Source: Monosporascus cannonballus (lineage: Eukaryota; Ascomycota; Sordariomycetes; Xylariales). From it: a stretch of 64,000 nucleotides of DNA. The DNA is taken from NCBI GenBank assembly GCA_004154925.1, contig QJNS01000182.1, positions 100,271 to 164,270 on the forward strand, given 5' to 3'. The translations under genes and the position numbers were made by a program. The notes beneath the pieces were generated by a model. It worked only from the letters and a program-made list of their open reading frames with translations, did no database searches and was not told the DNA's origin. Below are positions 37,501 through 49,600 of the stretch, one piece after another. Within the stretch, counting starts at the first letter, position 1, and each line of letters starts with the position of its first letter.

Positions 37501-38984
37501 TTTTTTAAAACTTTTTATTAATAAACGTTATAAATATTTTTAATAGTGTTTTCGTTTTTATTAATTATATTTAACGAAATCGAAAGATATTTATTATACG
37601 ATATATATTTTAATTTAAGAAAACCGTAAAGGTTTTATTTATTATTTTTACAAAACATATTAAAAAAATTGAAAGTAAAACTTAAATAATATTAATTTCA
37701 AATTAACACAACGTATTAGGCAATATTAAATATTATTATAACTTTTTATAAAATTAGTTTATTTTATAATATTAATGAAATTAAAATATAAATTATTTTA
37801 ATTGTTTTTTATAAAAATACAGCTATAATAATGAGCAAAAATAAGAATAATATTCCGTATAATAATACCGTATTAAAACGTTATATTACGAACATAATTT
37901 TAAATATTAAAATATAGTATCGTTTTATTATACTTAATTATAAAACGTAATTTATTTTATTTCAAATTAAATTATTTTACAAAAATTAATATAATTACCT
38001 TAATTTTTTTTTATTAGTCAAATTATATTTTTATTTAACGTATAATAATTTTCGCAAATATTCATTTTTTTTAATATATTAATATTATTTTGTAATACAT
38101 TTAAAAATAATAAAATTTACTTGATAAATATGGTAAGCAATTGTTATTAATTTGAAAAATTATTTTAATAATAATAATTAAAATTATAAAAAAGTATATA
38201 AAAATATTTAAATCGTTATTATTATAAAATTATTATATATTTTATTTTATATTATATAATTCACGTTTTATTAAATATATAATTATTTAATTCAAAAATT
38301 TAAATTTATTAAAAACAAACCTTTTGATAAAACGTTGATTTTCTTTCAAAATAATATAAATTATGTAAATATCGGATAATAATTTTTGTAATAAATAACA
38401 AAATTTAAATTCTTTTACGAAAGTTATAAGTTTCCTATATAATATATTATAATATGTATATATAATAAAGTTTTAATTAATCAAAATTAAAAACTTTAAT
38501 TAATTTTTATATATTAATAAATATTTACGTATTTATTTTTTATTACATTAAAAAATCGGTTAATCCAAATAATCAAATTAATAATTCGGCTTAAATTATT
38601 ATAAAAAACCTAATTATATATAAATTTTTTAACGTTATATTAATTTTTTCTTACTAATACGAGAAATTTAAAATATACGTATATATATTTTATTTTAAGG
38701 GCGTAACCTAATAAAACTAAGGAAATTCAAATTTATTATATTTTAAAAAGGGGAATAATAACGTAACGGGTTCGGGCTGTAATTATTATATGCATTAAAA
38801 TTTGAAAATAGTAAATAGGTTTTAATTAAGATTATTATAATATTAATAAAAAGTTATAATTAAAATAATCGTATATATATATATATATAATTATAAAAAT
38901 ATATTATTTTTAAATTATTACGGATTTCTATTTTTTAAAGAAATAAATTTACCGAAGGAAGCCGTTTTTATGTAACTATAACTT

Positions 38985-39096
38985 AGGCCTTGTTGGCTCG
39001 TTACGGGGATTTGGGATTTGATTAGTTAATATTTAGCGTTATGGAGCGGTAATTGAGTGACTTTGAAGAAATTGGGAAAACGAGCCAGAGAGGCCT
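38985..39096. repeat. 18-bp imperfect inverted repeat near the right end of the 10.66-kb insertion
   Basis: The arms aggccttgttggctcgtt (38985-39002) and aacgagccagagaggcct (39079-39096) pair at 15 of 18 positions across a 76-bp spacer. This could be a 112-bp MITE-like unit, or a subterminal repeat of the larger insertion. No flanking duplication is evident. Confidence 0.55.
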
Positions 39097-39120
39097 GAGC
39101 TAGCTGAGGTAACCTGGGAC

Positions 39121-39260
39121 AGCGTTTATCCAGGGACCACCGTATGTACAAACAGGACGTGTATGTAAGAGCGGTACGCCCCAGACTTCTTCAGTCTTTC
39201 CTAACATAGGTTATCAAGCTATCACTAGTTTCCTGCATTTGATCACTGTGACTGTTGACA
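39121..39260 (+). repeat. Copia 3' LTR, second part (140 bp)
   Basis: Continues exactly where the first part stops (agcgtttatccagggaccac), after a repeat of cctgggac at 39113-39120, and ends ACTGTTGACA. It is nearly free of RIP and gives the unmutated LTR end. Confidence 0.88.
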
Positions 39261-41399
39261 AATATTTATATATTATTTAACAAATAACCGTTACTTTTTT
39301 AAAGCGTTCCTTATTTCCTTATACTTATTTTTTAAACCTTTATAAAAAGTATTTTATTATTCTTAAATAATATCTATATAAGGTTTCGAATAAAAGGTAA
39401 TTAATAAATACTTTTCGCGCATTATTATATATATATTCCGTATTTCGTAATAACTTTATTTAATAATTTTAATATTTATTAACGTAATTAAGGAAATAAT
39501 ATTTTAAAATTTAATAAGTACGTTTTGTTTATTTATCGGTTTACGGATAATAAATAATTATTATTTGCTCTTTTATTTTTTACTTTTTATAAAACCTCGC
39601 CTAAAATTAATTTATTAATAACTTAGTTTTATTATTAATAATTCCGGTTAACGTACCGATTTTACATTCAACCTTATTATAAAGCAATCGGATTAATTCG
39701 GTTACAGTTAAGGTTTTAACCGTAATAATAAATAATTTTAATTTCGTAAAACGGCTAATAATTACCAGAATTATATCGTACTTTAGCCCGTTTAAACTTA
39801 GGTTCTTAAAAAGCCCCGTAATGAAATTTAATAAGATTTCTTGAAAAAGCTACTTAAGTAATGGCAAAGGCCATAATTATCTATATAGTTTATATCATAA
39901 TTTTATTATGTTTTAATAATTTAGATATTATTTAATATATTTTCAGATATCGTTCGTTATATTTCCCAAGTAAAATTTTCGGCTTATTAATGTTAACGTA
40001 CAGACATATCCTATATATTTTACCGTTAAATTATTATGATATTAATTAATTAATTATTTCCGTAAAACCTTTTACAACGAGATTACGAATTTATTCCGAT
40101 AATATAATATCTTATTTAGGTTCAGAAAATATTCTTCTTTTATTTCGGTTTAACGTTTAATTACTTATATTAATTTTATAATATTAAATTTTTAATTTGT
40201 AATTTTCGAACCTGATCGTAAAATCGTCGGAAAACCTTTAGTTATAATGCCATTTTATTTTTAGCTAATTTCCTTGTTAAGAAACGTAAAATATATTAGT
40301 TATAAATAATAACCTAAATATTAAATTCGTTCCTTTTAAACTTTTCGGAATTTAATTATAATATAATTATAGTTTACGATTACCGTTATTTAACTGCTAA
40401 TTATATTACTGTTGCAATTTACATTTATATTGTTATTATAAATAATAAAGTCTCTAAATATATAATTTTTTATCTTTCTTTTTTTCGAAAACCTTTTGCA
40501 ATGGTATAATAAAAATTCTCTGTTTATTTTACGCCGATAATAATTGCTTCAATTTTCGCCATTTAAAATCTATTTAAAAAGTTTATAACGAATGAATTTT
40601 GCGTTATTTTTGTAAGGCCTTTTTCTCTTTTATAATGCTCTGAGTTATGCTATATATTTGTAATTATTTTCTTTATATTTTCCGGCATATTATTCATAAG
40701 TCCGAATTTTTTAAATAATATAAGAATTACGTTTTTATATATTATTTTCTTTAATATATAATCCGGATATCTAAATAACCTATCCGCCGGATTAACGATA
40801 CCCGGTTAATATTAGATTTCAAAATTAAATTACGTAAAATAATAAATATATTACGTTAACTTTGTCTTAAGGTTACGCGCCGACGTCTTTATTATATCTT
40901 TTAACGCTATATAATCGATAAATATTAAAAGTTTCTTTTTCGTATTTTTAAAATATTATTACTAATATTTCAGGCTTTTTATAATCGCCAATAATTCTTA
41001 TTACCTTATAAATTACCGCTTTTTGATTAAACCTAATTTTCGCAATTAATATTTAATTAGGCGCTAATATTTTCCGCATTTTTATAAAAATATCCTTAAT
41101 ATGGCTTTTACCAAGGCGTTTATTTTAACCCTGGTATTTTTAACATTATTCTAATATCGGGAAATAATCGCCGATTAAAAAATATTTTTTAAATTTCGTA
41201 ATACGTTTTGAATATTTTGAAATTATTAGAATTTTATTATTTTACCTTTGCCTTACGCCCTTTTTAAAAACTTAATAATAAATTCGATAATACGCAAATA
41301 ATAGGCGATAAACTTCTAGTAAAACTTTGCAAATCTTAAAAATACTTAAACAGTATAAATTAATTCCGGCTTTAACCATATTTCGATAATATCGACGCA

Positions 41400-41660
41400 T
41401 TAACGGCTTATTTCCAAATTATCGGTATTAATTATAAATTTTAAAAACTTTATTTCTTTTTGTAAAGTTCGTATTTAAACATTTCGGCAAATAATTAATT
41501 TTATAATAACTGTTCGTAAATTAACTAGAAATATTTCGTATTTTTTGGTTATTCGAATAAATAATTATATTATTTAAAGATATTACGTATATATACTTAA
41601 TTAATCCGGTTAATATTTTATATATATAGGCCAAAACGTAGCCGGTACGTTAATAAGACC
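41400..41660 (-). pseudogene. Gypsy-A reverse transcriptase fragment (relic)
   Basis: The minus strand around 41650-41540 reads PATF, then a decayed form of the YLDD active-site box (YL-stop-II-stop, aspartate codons lost), followed by RITKKYE. Near 41500 it reads LFAEMFKYELYKK, the segment that follows the active site in Ty3/gypsy enzymes. Stops occur every few codons. Assignment to gypsy rests on this motif order. Confidence 0.65.
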
Positions 41661-44073
41661 AAATAATATAATTATATATTTAAATTATTCGTACCGCGTT
41701 TGGAAAACGGTTTTTTATTAATCGCCCTTTTTAATCCTAATACAGTAATAAAGTTCTTAAAATTAATTTTCGAAAATATCGGTTTTTTATTATTACCCGA
41801 TTTAACCCTTTATAATCGGTGTATAATTAAAGATTGCTCTTTTTTTAAGCATAAATAATACTGATACCCTTACGTCCGTTTTCGAATAACGTATCCGACT
41901 TACTTTTAGGTTTTTTCGAATATATTTTTCGGATACCTTTTTTTAACTTCCGAAATAAGGTAAATTAGGCTGAATAAGGGCGTTCTCTCTAGCATTAAAT
42001 TTATTATATATTTTTCTTTTAGCAGTTAAAATATTTCTTTCGTTATATTTTCGAAATATATTTGCCGGAAATTCTTTAAGCATATAAGGAGATCGATTAT
42101 CTTTTATTCTTATTATTTCTCGAATTCCGGAATATTTAATTCCTTAATTAGGCCTATCAAATTAACGCTATAAATTTACTTATCGAAAAACGCTAGGTTC
42201 GCCATTTCTTATTTATCGACCTTTTATAATAATCTATATAATTATTAATATATAATTATATTTAACAAAATCCCTAATTTACTTATTCCGAGTCTAAGTT
42301 ATAAGAAATTAGACGTTTTACGATTATAGCATATTACAAAATAAATTTATTTAAAGTTTCGTTTATTTTCGTTATTATTTATTATATTAATAGGAATTTC
42401 GTAAGCCTTATAACACTTGATATACGCGCCGTTAATGCCGATAAGGCCCGGAATATTTAGGAAAATTAATTGGAAATTAAGTTTTTTCGATAATTCTTTA
42501 CTTATAATATTTACCTATATTTCGGTATCTATATTTACTTATATGATTATATCCCCCGTATTTCTTTTAATAAGTGTTTTTCTTTTAAAGGGCGGCTTTA
42601 TTCTAATTATCTTATAATTATCAGCTAAATGGACTAGACGTATGCGTTTATTCCGGCTCTTTTTTTGGGTTTACATTTAGGAACTAATTTAATTCATCGT
42701 TATATACTGTAATATTCTGTACGGCTTTCGAAAGTCGGTTTCCGTATAACCGAGATAACAAGGTTTTTGTTTCCCTTTTAAGTTTGTAATTTTCGTTTTT
42801 ATAATTTAATTTTCCATAATTATAATATTTAAATAAGCTCTTATAAAAATTAAAGATATTATTTTGTACGGATTGATTTTAATCGAAATTAAACCTTCAA
42901 TTATTTGTTTTTCGAATATAAGAACGTCTATTATTTCTACATAACGTTTTTAATTTGTTTTAAGGATTCTTTTTTTCCGAAAACGTTAAAATAAAATTAT
43001 TTATCCTTATTAATACTTTTGGCAGAAAATAATCGGTTTTTCTTTGCCTTTTTTCAGGCGTCCTAATAACGTTCTGCCTTATTTACCACGTTATTAATTT
43101 GTTTTAGCTTTACATTTTTTCGTAACAAAGTATTTTATAACTTTGATAATAATTTATAAAAATAATCAAAAATATAATGCTTATTATCCCAATTATATTC
43201 CAAATTAAAAATTTTCGTAAATTTTTTTTAATAAATTAGGAACCTTTATCTTACGTAAAACTCTAACGGTAATTAATTAAATTATTATCGTAATTCCATA
43301 AATTAATTCCTATATTCCTTATCGAAAAAAATTAAAAATTACGTAAGCTTTCCTAATCAAAATTTATAGATTTTCTATTTTTAATTTTTTAGTAAATAAA
43401 AAAATTAAGTATAACGTAATATAATCGTTAAATAATTATAAGAAAAAAGTCCCTATAGCCTATAACTCATTAAATATAAGTAAATATATTTCGCCTTAAT
43501 TTTTTGGTATAAATATCTATAATAATTTTTATTTAACCTTTTTTTTATTCGACGTACTTTCGAATAATTTCAGGCAATTATAACATAATATTCGCTTATC
43601 GCCTTTAGGCTTTTACGCCGATATCGTAATAAACTTATAAAACTTTGTTTTTTTTTAAATTTATATTATTACGTATTATTCGACTAATTATCGAAATAAT
43701 TCCGAATATTATTCGTTTTATTAATACATAGTTTTTAAAATCTGGTTATTATTAAAGGGTTTAACCTTTTCTTATTTTAAATTTTGAAACGTAATTATTA
43801 TATTACGTCCGTTTTCCGACCGTTTAAGTAACGGTTATCGGAACGTATTTTTATTATATATATAAAGTAATACGGGATCTCGGGAATCATAATCCTTTGC
43901 TTATTAAGGTTCCGTTATAAGCTCTTTAACCTATTCCCGTACCGTGATCGATTATTTGTCGGTTAAATTCCGATCGGTGGTTTTTTTAACTGGTAATCTA
44001 GGTTCGTTTTACAGTTGGCAAGCTTTACTTTTGGTGGTTATTACGTTATTCTTTATAGTAAAAATGGAAGAAT

Positions 44074-44280
44074 TATAAGATAATAAATAGCTGTAAGTTG
44101 GGATAAGGTAATTTCCGACCAATCGCAAAACGTATTCCAAAAAATAAATATATTAGGTTATTATTCTCTGGCCTTTTTTACTAGCTGCCAGATAGTGAAT
44201 TTATATTAGTAAGTAGGTCGATAACTGATCGGTAGCTGGTCGGCTACCAGCCTTATTCTTATAAAGGATGTATTCTCACA
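44074..44280 (-). repeat. Gypsy-A 5' LTR (207 bp)
   Basis: The partner of 13158-13364. It ends in TTCTCACA, the unmutated form of the left copy's TTCTTATA, so the pair shows independent C-to-T changes. Confidence 0.88.
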
Positions 44281-44441
44281 AGTTATATAGTTTTTTTTTG
44301 AAAGAAAATTAAAGTAATAATTAAAAAAATAACCGGTCCTTATATTTATTACGTTAATAATCGTATTTATATTTATGGACGTAATTATCGTACGTATAAG
44401 CGGATTCGGTTTAGTTAGGAAAAGTATAAATTTATTATTAA

Positions 44442-44478
<37 letters not shown>

Positions 44479-45621
44479 GTTTTTTAATTTTTTTTAAAAA
44501 ACATTATCCCGAAAGATTTAAAATTTAATAAAATTATATATTTTGTTATTTCTATTATTACTATTTTTGTCAATATTTGTCGCCAATTGTATAAATTAAA
44601 AAATATTTTAAAATATTTGAAAATTTATTTACAAAAACCTTTTTAATGGTTAATAAATATTTATATTATACATAAATAAATTATGTTAAATAATTTAGAT
44701 TTTATTTTTAACGTATTTATATATTTTAAATATTAACGTAATATAATTTAATACTAAATTTTTACTTTCTTTAATATTTAGTACAATTATTTATTAGTTC
44801 ATATTACTTTTATTTTAAATTTTGTTTAATTTCAAGGTAAACTTATAAAACAAATATAAAAACTATAGCTTTTAAATATATATTTTATTGCAAATAATTG
44901 AATTTTAATTATAGTAATACTGACCGTTATTTAGTAAATGTTTTTTTATGTAATAGATTTTTTAAAACAATATTTTAATATATTTTTAAAAGTCTCGCCG
45001 TATTTCACAATATTTGACAAACGATAGACTTCTAATAATCTTTAATTTATTTTTCGAAAACATTCAAAAACATTATATAAATATTTTGATTAATTCAAAA
45101 TAAAGAATAGATTTTTCAATATATATTTTGTATCCCAATATAATTCTTCTTAATGTATCGCAAATAATTTAAATATATATAAATTAATTTATATTTTTTA
45201 ATTTTGAAATACTTTTATCGATTCTATTTTAGTAATTTCGGAAATAGAAAAATAAGAATTTGTTTTAAAGAAATATAAAGATAAACGTATATTATTCGTC
45301 ATAAAATCAGTACTATTGTTTTTAAAAATAATATAAGTCTTATTTTTTATAACGTAATAAAACATTTAGCGATATTATAATAAAAATAAATTTTTAATTC
45401 GTATAAAGTTGGATCGAATTTTATATATAATTTATTTATTGAAGCAGTTTAAAATTATAAATTATAAAGATTTGATTTACATATAAAGTATTTAAAAAAT
45501 TTATAATACTTTAACTTACAAAATTTTAAAATTAAATTCGGTTACTACAATTATCATAATTTAAAAGAGTTTAATTATAAATATAATAATATATATTAAT
45601 AATTAAATTCAATTAACCTTT
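44281..45621. other. AT-rich internal sequence of the outermost element, middle piece
   Basis: RIP-type sequence between Gypsy-A and Gypsy-2. It has a (TAA)n microsatellite at about 44444-44476. No domain can be read. Confidence 0.45.
44444..44476. repeat. (TAA)n microsatellite
   Basis: About ten uninterrupted aat/taa units. Confidence 0.85.
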
Positions 45622-46022
45622 TATAACGGCTAGGCGGTTTAATCAACTATTAAACCTTAAATCGACGGGTTTATATTAGCCCAAGTATCGTAAGAATCTA
45701 AGTAATAAATACAATTATATCTTTTAATACCGGAAAAACCTTATTATAAATAATTAATATTAATAAGTATTATAAGTTAAAGTTATCTAAATTATGGAAT
45801 TAATAAATATTTTATACTTAACTTTTTTATTAATTTATAATTTCGATAAGTTTTACGATCGATTTTGTCGAACCTAGCTTTATAAGCTTTATAATCGATT
45901 CTGTCGAACCTGGCTTTATAGGCTTTACTATCGATCCTGTTAAGCCATTACGTAACTTAACCTACATAACTTAATTATTATTACGACCGTTTCTCAAGGC
46001 CGTAACCTATTGGGTTATAATA
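45622..46022 (-). repeat. Gypsy-2 3' LTR (401 bp)
   Basis: Starts TATAACGGCTAGGCGG and ends GGGTTATAATA. It includes short internal repeats: a unit close to cgatyctgtcgaacctggct is repeated about three times near 45860-45945. Confidence 0.9.
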
Positions 46023-46129
46023 CGATTTTCTTTTTTTATAATTTTCGTTCCGAAAATTTCTTTTTTTTATAAATTTTCCTTTTGCCATTATATCGGATCG
46101 TATTAAAAAACCGATTAACAGAAAAACGA

Positions 46130-46625
46130 AAAAGCGAAATAACTTATTTAAATTAATCACTTTTCGAACTGTAAATATGCTTATATGTTCTTATTATGCT
46201 TATTGCGGATTATCGTCTTATTATATTTTTTCGTTGGATTTTTCCAAATACGAAAAATACGTAATACGGAACCAGGGCCTTTGTAACGTTAACGGTCTTT
46301 TTACTTTTTAACTTGAAAAACTCGTTTTTAACTACTTTAAAGTTAAAACGGAACTTAAGAAAACCGAAAAAAAAACGGAACAGGCGCAGGCCAAGGTTCG
46401 TCGTCTTCGAAAACAAAAGAAGTTATGGGCCGACCGTATAATACGCATGCTATCTCGTGGGCTTCGGTCCCTAAAGGAATTGGATAAATTGGAACGTCGA
46501 AAAAAATAGGCCGAATTAAAGGTTGCCAAGGCCATAACGGCGGAGGCCGTTCCTTCTCTCGATTAGTCCAACCTGGAATCCACAAATTAGTCGTCTGTTA
46601 ATTGGGGGACCTTTAACCCCGTTAA
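46130..46625 (+). pseudogene. antisense coiled-coil reading frame of Gypsy-2
   Basis: The plus strand, opposite to Gypsy-2 pol, has a long readable frame with few stops. It reads ELKKTEKKTEQAQAKVRRLR, KQKKLWADRIIRMLSRGLRS, LKELDKLERRKK, a TAG for Gln or Trp, then AELKVAKAITAEAVPSLD and a Trp/Asn-rich end (NWGTFNPVNLG). It is Lys/Arg/Leu/Glu-rich with heptad spacing. It is clearly less mutated than the rest of the element. It sits between pol and the 3' LTR, the same position and orientation as the Gypsy-1 counterpart, with which it shares LRKQK. From memory, similar coiled-coil hypothetical proteins are abundant in transposon-rich ascomycete genomes. The function is unknown. Confidence 0.65.
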
Positions 46626-46699
46626 CCTCGGCGTTGTTGGTAAAAAATTTTTAACAGATACTAAGCGCTAATAAAATTCTTGGCAGGTTCCTAGGTGTT

Positions 46700-49600
46700 T
46701 TCGGAATTTGGATGCTTTTTTTATTTGATTAGGTATTGGGTAAATCCGTTTTGTTTTCGCATGTCGAAAATTTTTTCCATTTCGTATGCTTATTCGTTTT
46801 TTATTTTTACGTCGTTTTATGTTATATGCATTTTGATTATATTTACTGTTAATTCGAATAAGGAAATATAAAAAATTAAATAAAATTTAACTTTTGGCGG
46901 AAGTTTTAATTAGTAATTATTTTCTGAGATTTTCTTAGCGATTTTATATGGACCGATATATTTGAAATCGAGTTTTTTGTTAGGTTTTTTTATTTAAATG
47001 TTTTTTGTAACGAAAAAAAACTATTTTCCCTTTTTCGAAAGTTAATTCTTTTAATTTTTTCTAATTATAATATTTGCTTATTTAATTTCGTACGAATTCC
47101 AATTTTATCTTTATTTCTTAATGCAACTATCGTAACCGTTTTAACGTAAAAATTATTTTGATATTAATTAAACTATTATCGCGTATTTTTTTGTAAACTT
47201 TTAAAATAAAACCAAAATTTGCGTATATAAATATTATCTTAATACTTTCGTAATAATTAGTATTATAAATTAATTATGCGATTAATAATTTTTAAACTTA
47301 ATTATTTTATTTATAATTAATATAATATTATAAATAAGTTTTTAAAACTTAATTTATTTATTTTATTTATGTATTTATTTATGGTTTAAATATGCTAAAT
47401 AACTTGTGGTTTAGGCCGATTTGTGCTATAAGGCTTTGCCAAAACTTAGATGCGAATATCGATCCTTTATCTGATATAATATTTATTAATAATCCGTATA
47501 TGCTGAAAATATATCTAAAAAAATATATGCTAGTTATTCGGCATTTATATCCTTATAATATGGCAAGAAATAAGAAAATTTCGTAAATCGGTCGATAATT
47601 ACGAAAATGCTATCGTAATATATTTCCGTAATTAAATTTTTTAATATAAAAAATTTAATAATAAAGTCGAATATAACTAAATATTATAATTATTTTACTA
47701 TTAGTAATAACTATAATTCTCCGTATGGCTTATGTCGTCGAGCCTTTACTTTGGCGCAAATATCGTATTGCCGTATAATTTTCTATACCGTTAATTTTAT
47801 TTTAGGAAAAAAATATATACGTTAAAATCGCTTTAAGATCTTATAAATCCGTAAATATTTATATAATTAATATTCGTATATCTTTCGTACTAAATTTTTC
47901 CGGTATTTTTCTGAAATTTATATTTTATTTATTTTTTGGTTTTCTAAGAAAATATCGTTATATTATTAGATTTTCTGATATATATTTTAAGGTACTGCCC
48001 GAATTGTCGCAATCTGTCGTAAATATAAATATCTTTTTATAATAATATCAAAAATTATATAGCTAATTTTAACTAATTTCTTTTCGAAATTTAATTACTT
48101 ACTTAAAATATTTGCTTTATTATTTTTTAATCCTTTTTTATGAATAATAACGAAATCGAAATTCGCCAATTTTTTTACGTATTTTAATTATCGTTTTATA
48201 AATTCCCTAATCGCAATAACTTAAATAAGATTTTAATAATCCGTATAAATCTTAACCTGGTATAAGCTTCCTTTTAAAAAATGCCTAAATTCCCGAAATA
48301 CCATAATAATAATTATAAATTCCTTATTTAAGATACCGTAATTAAATTCGGTTTTTTTTTAATTTATACGAAAAAAATACAATAAGGTTCAATTTGCTTT
48401 AATTATTTTGTTATCCGATTATTACGCTTAACGCGTAATCCGAAATATCGGTTTCTAACTTAACAAAACGGTTTGGATCGTATATGATTAATATTAACTC
48501 GTTGGTAATTACATCCTTAATATCTTAAAATGTTTTTTCCGTATTTGGCATTTATTTAAATTCTTTTTTTTTCGTAAAATTTACTAGGGGTATAATTATT
48601 TTATTAAAATTTCGAATAAACTTCCTGTAATAATTAGCAAATCCAAAAAATGCTTATATTTCCTTAACCGTTATTGGCGTTTATTATTTTATAATTATAA
48701 TAATTTTTTAAAGTTTATTTTAATATATTTTAAAGTAATAATATATCCCAGATATTTTATTTCCTATTTATAAAATTAATTCTTTTATATTAATAAATAA
48801 CCTTACGTTTTATAAAGCTTAAAAAACCTTATAAACGTATCCTACATATGCTTTTTCCGGTTCCGAAAAAATAAGAATATCGTCAAAATAACAAACGACG
48901 AAAATATCGAGATATTCTCGTAATACGTAATTAATTATTCGCTAAAAGATTATTAGTACGTTTATAAATTCTATTAATATAACCAAATATTTAAATAATC
49001 CGTATTTCGTTTTAAAAATTATTTTCCATTTATATTCTTTTTTGATTTTAATAAGATTATATTTATTTCTAAAATTAAATGTTATAAATTATTTAGCTTT
49101 ATAAAATCGGTTTTTAATTTCAGTAATTAAAGATAATAATATTTAATCTTTAATAATAATATCGTTTAATTACCGGTAATTAACCACAAATCGTAATTTT
49201 CCGTTTTTTTTAAATACGAAAAATATAAAATATCCTACTGGTAACTTCGAAGGTCGAATTTATCCTTTTTATAATCGATTTTCCAGGTATTTTCTAAAAG
49301 TACGTAATTCGTTTTTACTAAAATTATAAATAAGATAAAACTTTATCGAAAAGCTTTTTTTAAAAATTATTTCGTAATTTTATTTGTTATGTTCTGGTAA
49401 TTTCGTATCGAGTTCCTTTTTAAAAAATTATTTATATTTATAATATTATGATAACATATTAATTAAATTTTTTAATTTCTTAGGTTATTATTCTTATTAT
49501 TTTAAATCGTTATTTAATTATTTTAATTTTATTCTAATAATAATAATGATACGTCGTATTTTTTTCTGATATCCATTTTTTTTCTTATATTTTATTTCTT

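Larger units (their letters stand above)
28449..39112. mobile_element. unclassified 10,664-bp insertion in the Copia 3' LTR, 8-bp target duplication
   Basis: The repeat cctgggac occurs once in the Copia 5' LTR but on both sides of this segment (28441-28448 and 39113-39120), so it is an 8-bp target-site duplication. About 120 bp at the left end (to ~28565) and 140 bp at the right end (from ~38970) keep normal base composition; everything between is AT-rich with no readable domain. The segment ends TTGCTTCATC... and ...GCTGAGGTAA are not clear terminal inverted repeats. An 8-bp duplication is typical of hAT DNA transposons; a LINE with a variable-length duplication is the main alternative. A 75-codon frame at 31459-31686 (minus, RFGDTGNCGNYIKINEL) is not recognised. 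Confidence 0.7.
15505..39260 (+). mobile_element. Copia: Ty1/copia retroelement interrupted twice
   Basis: The 5' LTR is 15505-15711 (207 bp). The 3' LTR is split into 28382-28448 and 39121-39260, together also 207 bp. Gag zinc knuckle, integrase, RVT_2 reverse transcriptase and RNase H appear in copia order on the plus strand. Flanking pentamers are catat and aatat (4 of 5 match). Removing Gypsy-1 and the 10.66-kb insertion leaves about 6.1 kb. It lies inside Gypsy-A. All reading frames are destroyed by RIP-type mutation. Confidence 0.88.
13158..44280 (-). mobile_element. Gypsy-A: Ty3/gypsy LTR retroelement split by a Copia insertion
   Basis: Direct LTRs of exactly 207 bp lie at 13158-13364 and 44074-44280. 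Relic reverse transcriptase is read on the minus strand near 41.4-41.66 kb, so the right LTR is the 5' LTR. A purine tract (aagaaaagaaaa on the minus strand, 13369-13380) sits just inside the left LTR where the plus-strand primer belongs. Removing the Copia element (15505-39260) leaves about 7.4 kb. Flanks (attat / agtta) do not match as a TSD. All frames are full of stops. Confidence 0.82.

Noticed and set aside
28449..39112. Starship or Maverick-type giant element
   Set aside because: No DUF3435 recombinase, polymerase B or capsid motif could be read. At 10.66 kb it is small for both, and the 8-bp duplication fits other classes better.
28449..39112. Helitron
   Set aside because: Helitrons make no target duplication, but cctgggac is duplicated here. 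The hairpin at 28484-28518 is not next to a CTRR end.
45860..45945. CRISPR-like array in the Gypsy-2 LTR
   Set aside because: The few ~40-bp repeated units are tandem repeats inside an LTR, present in both LTR copies, without unique spacers.
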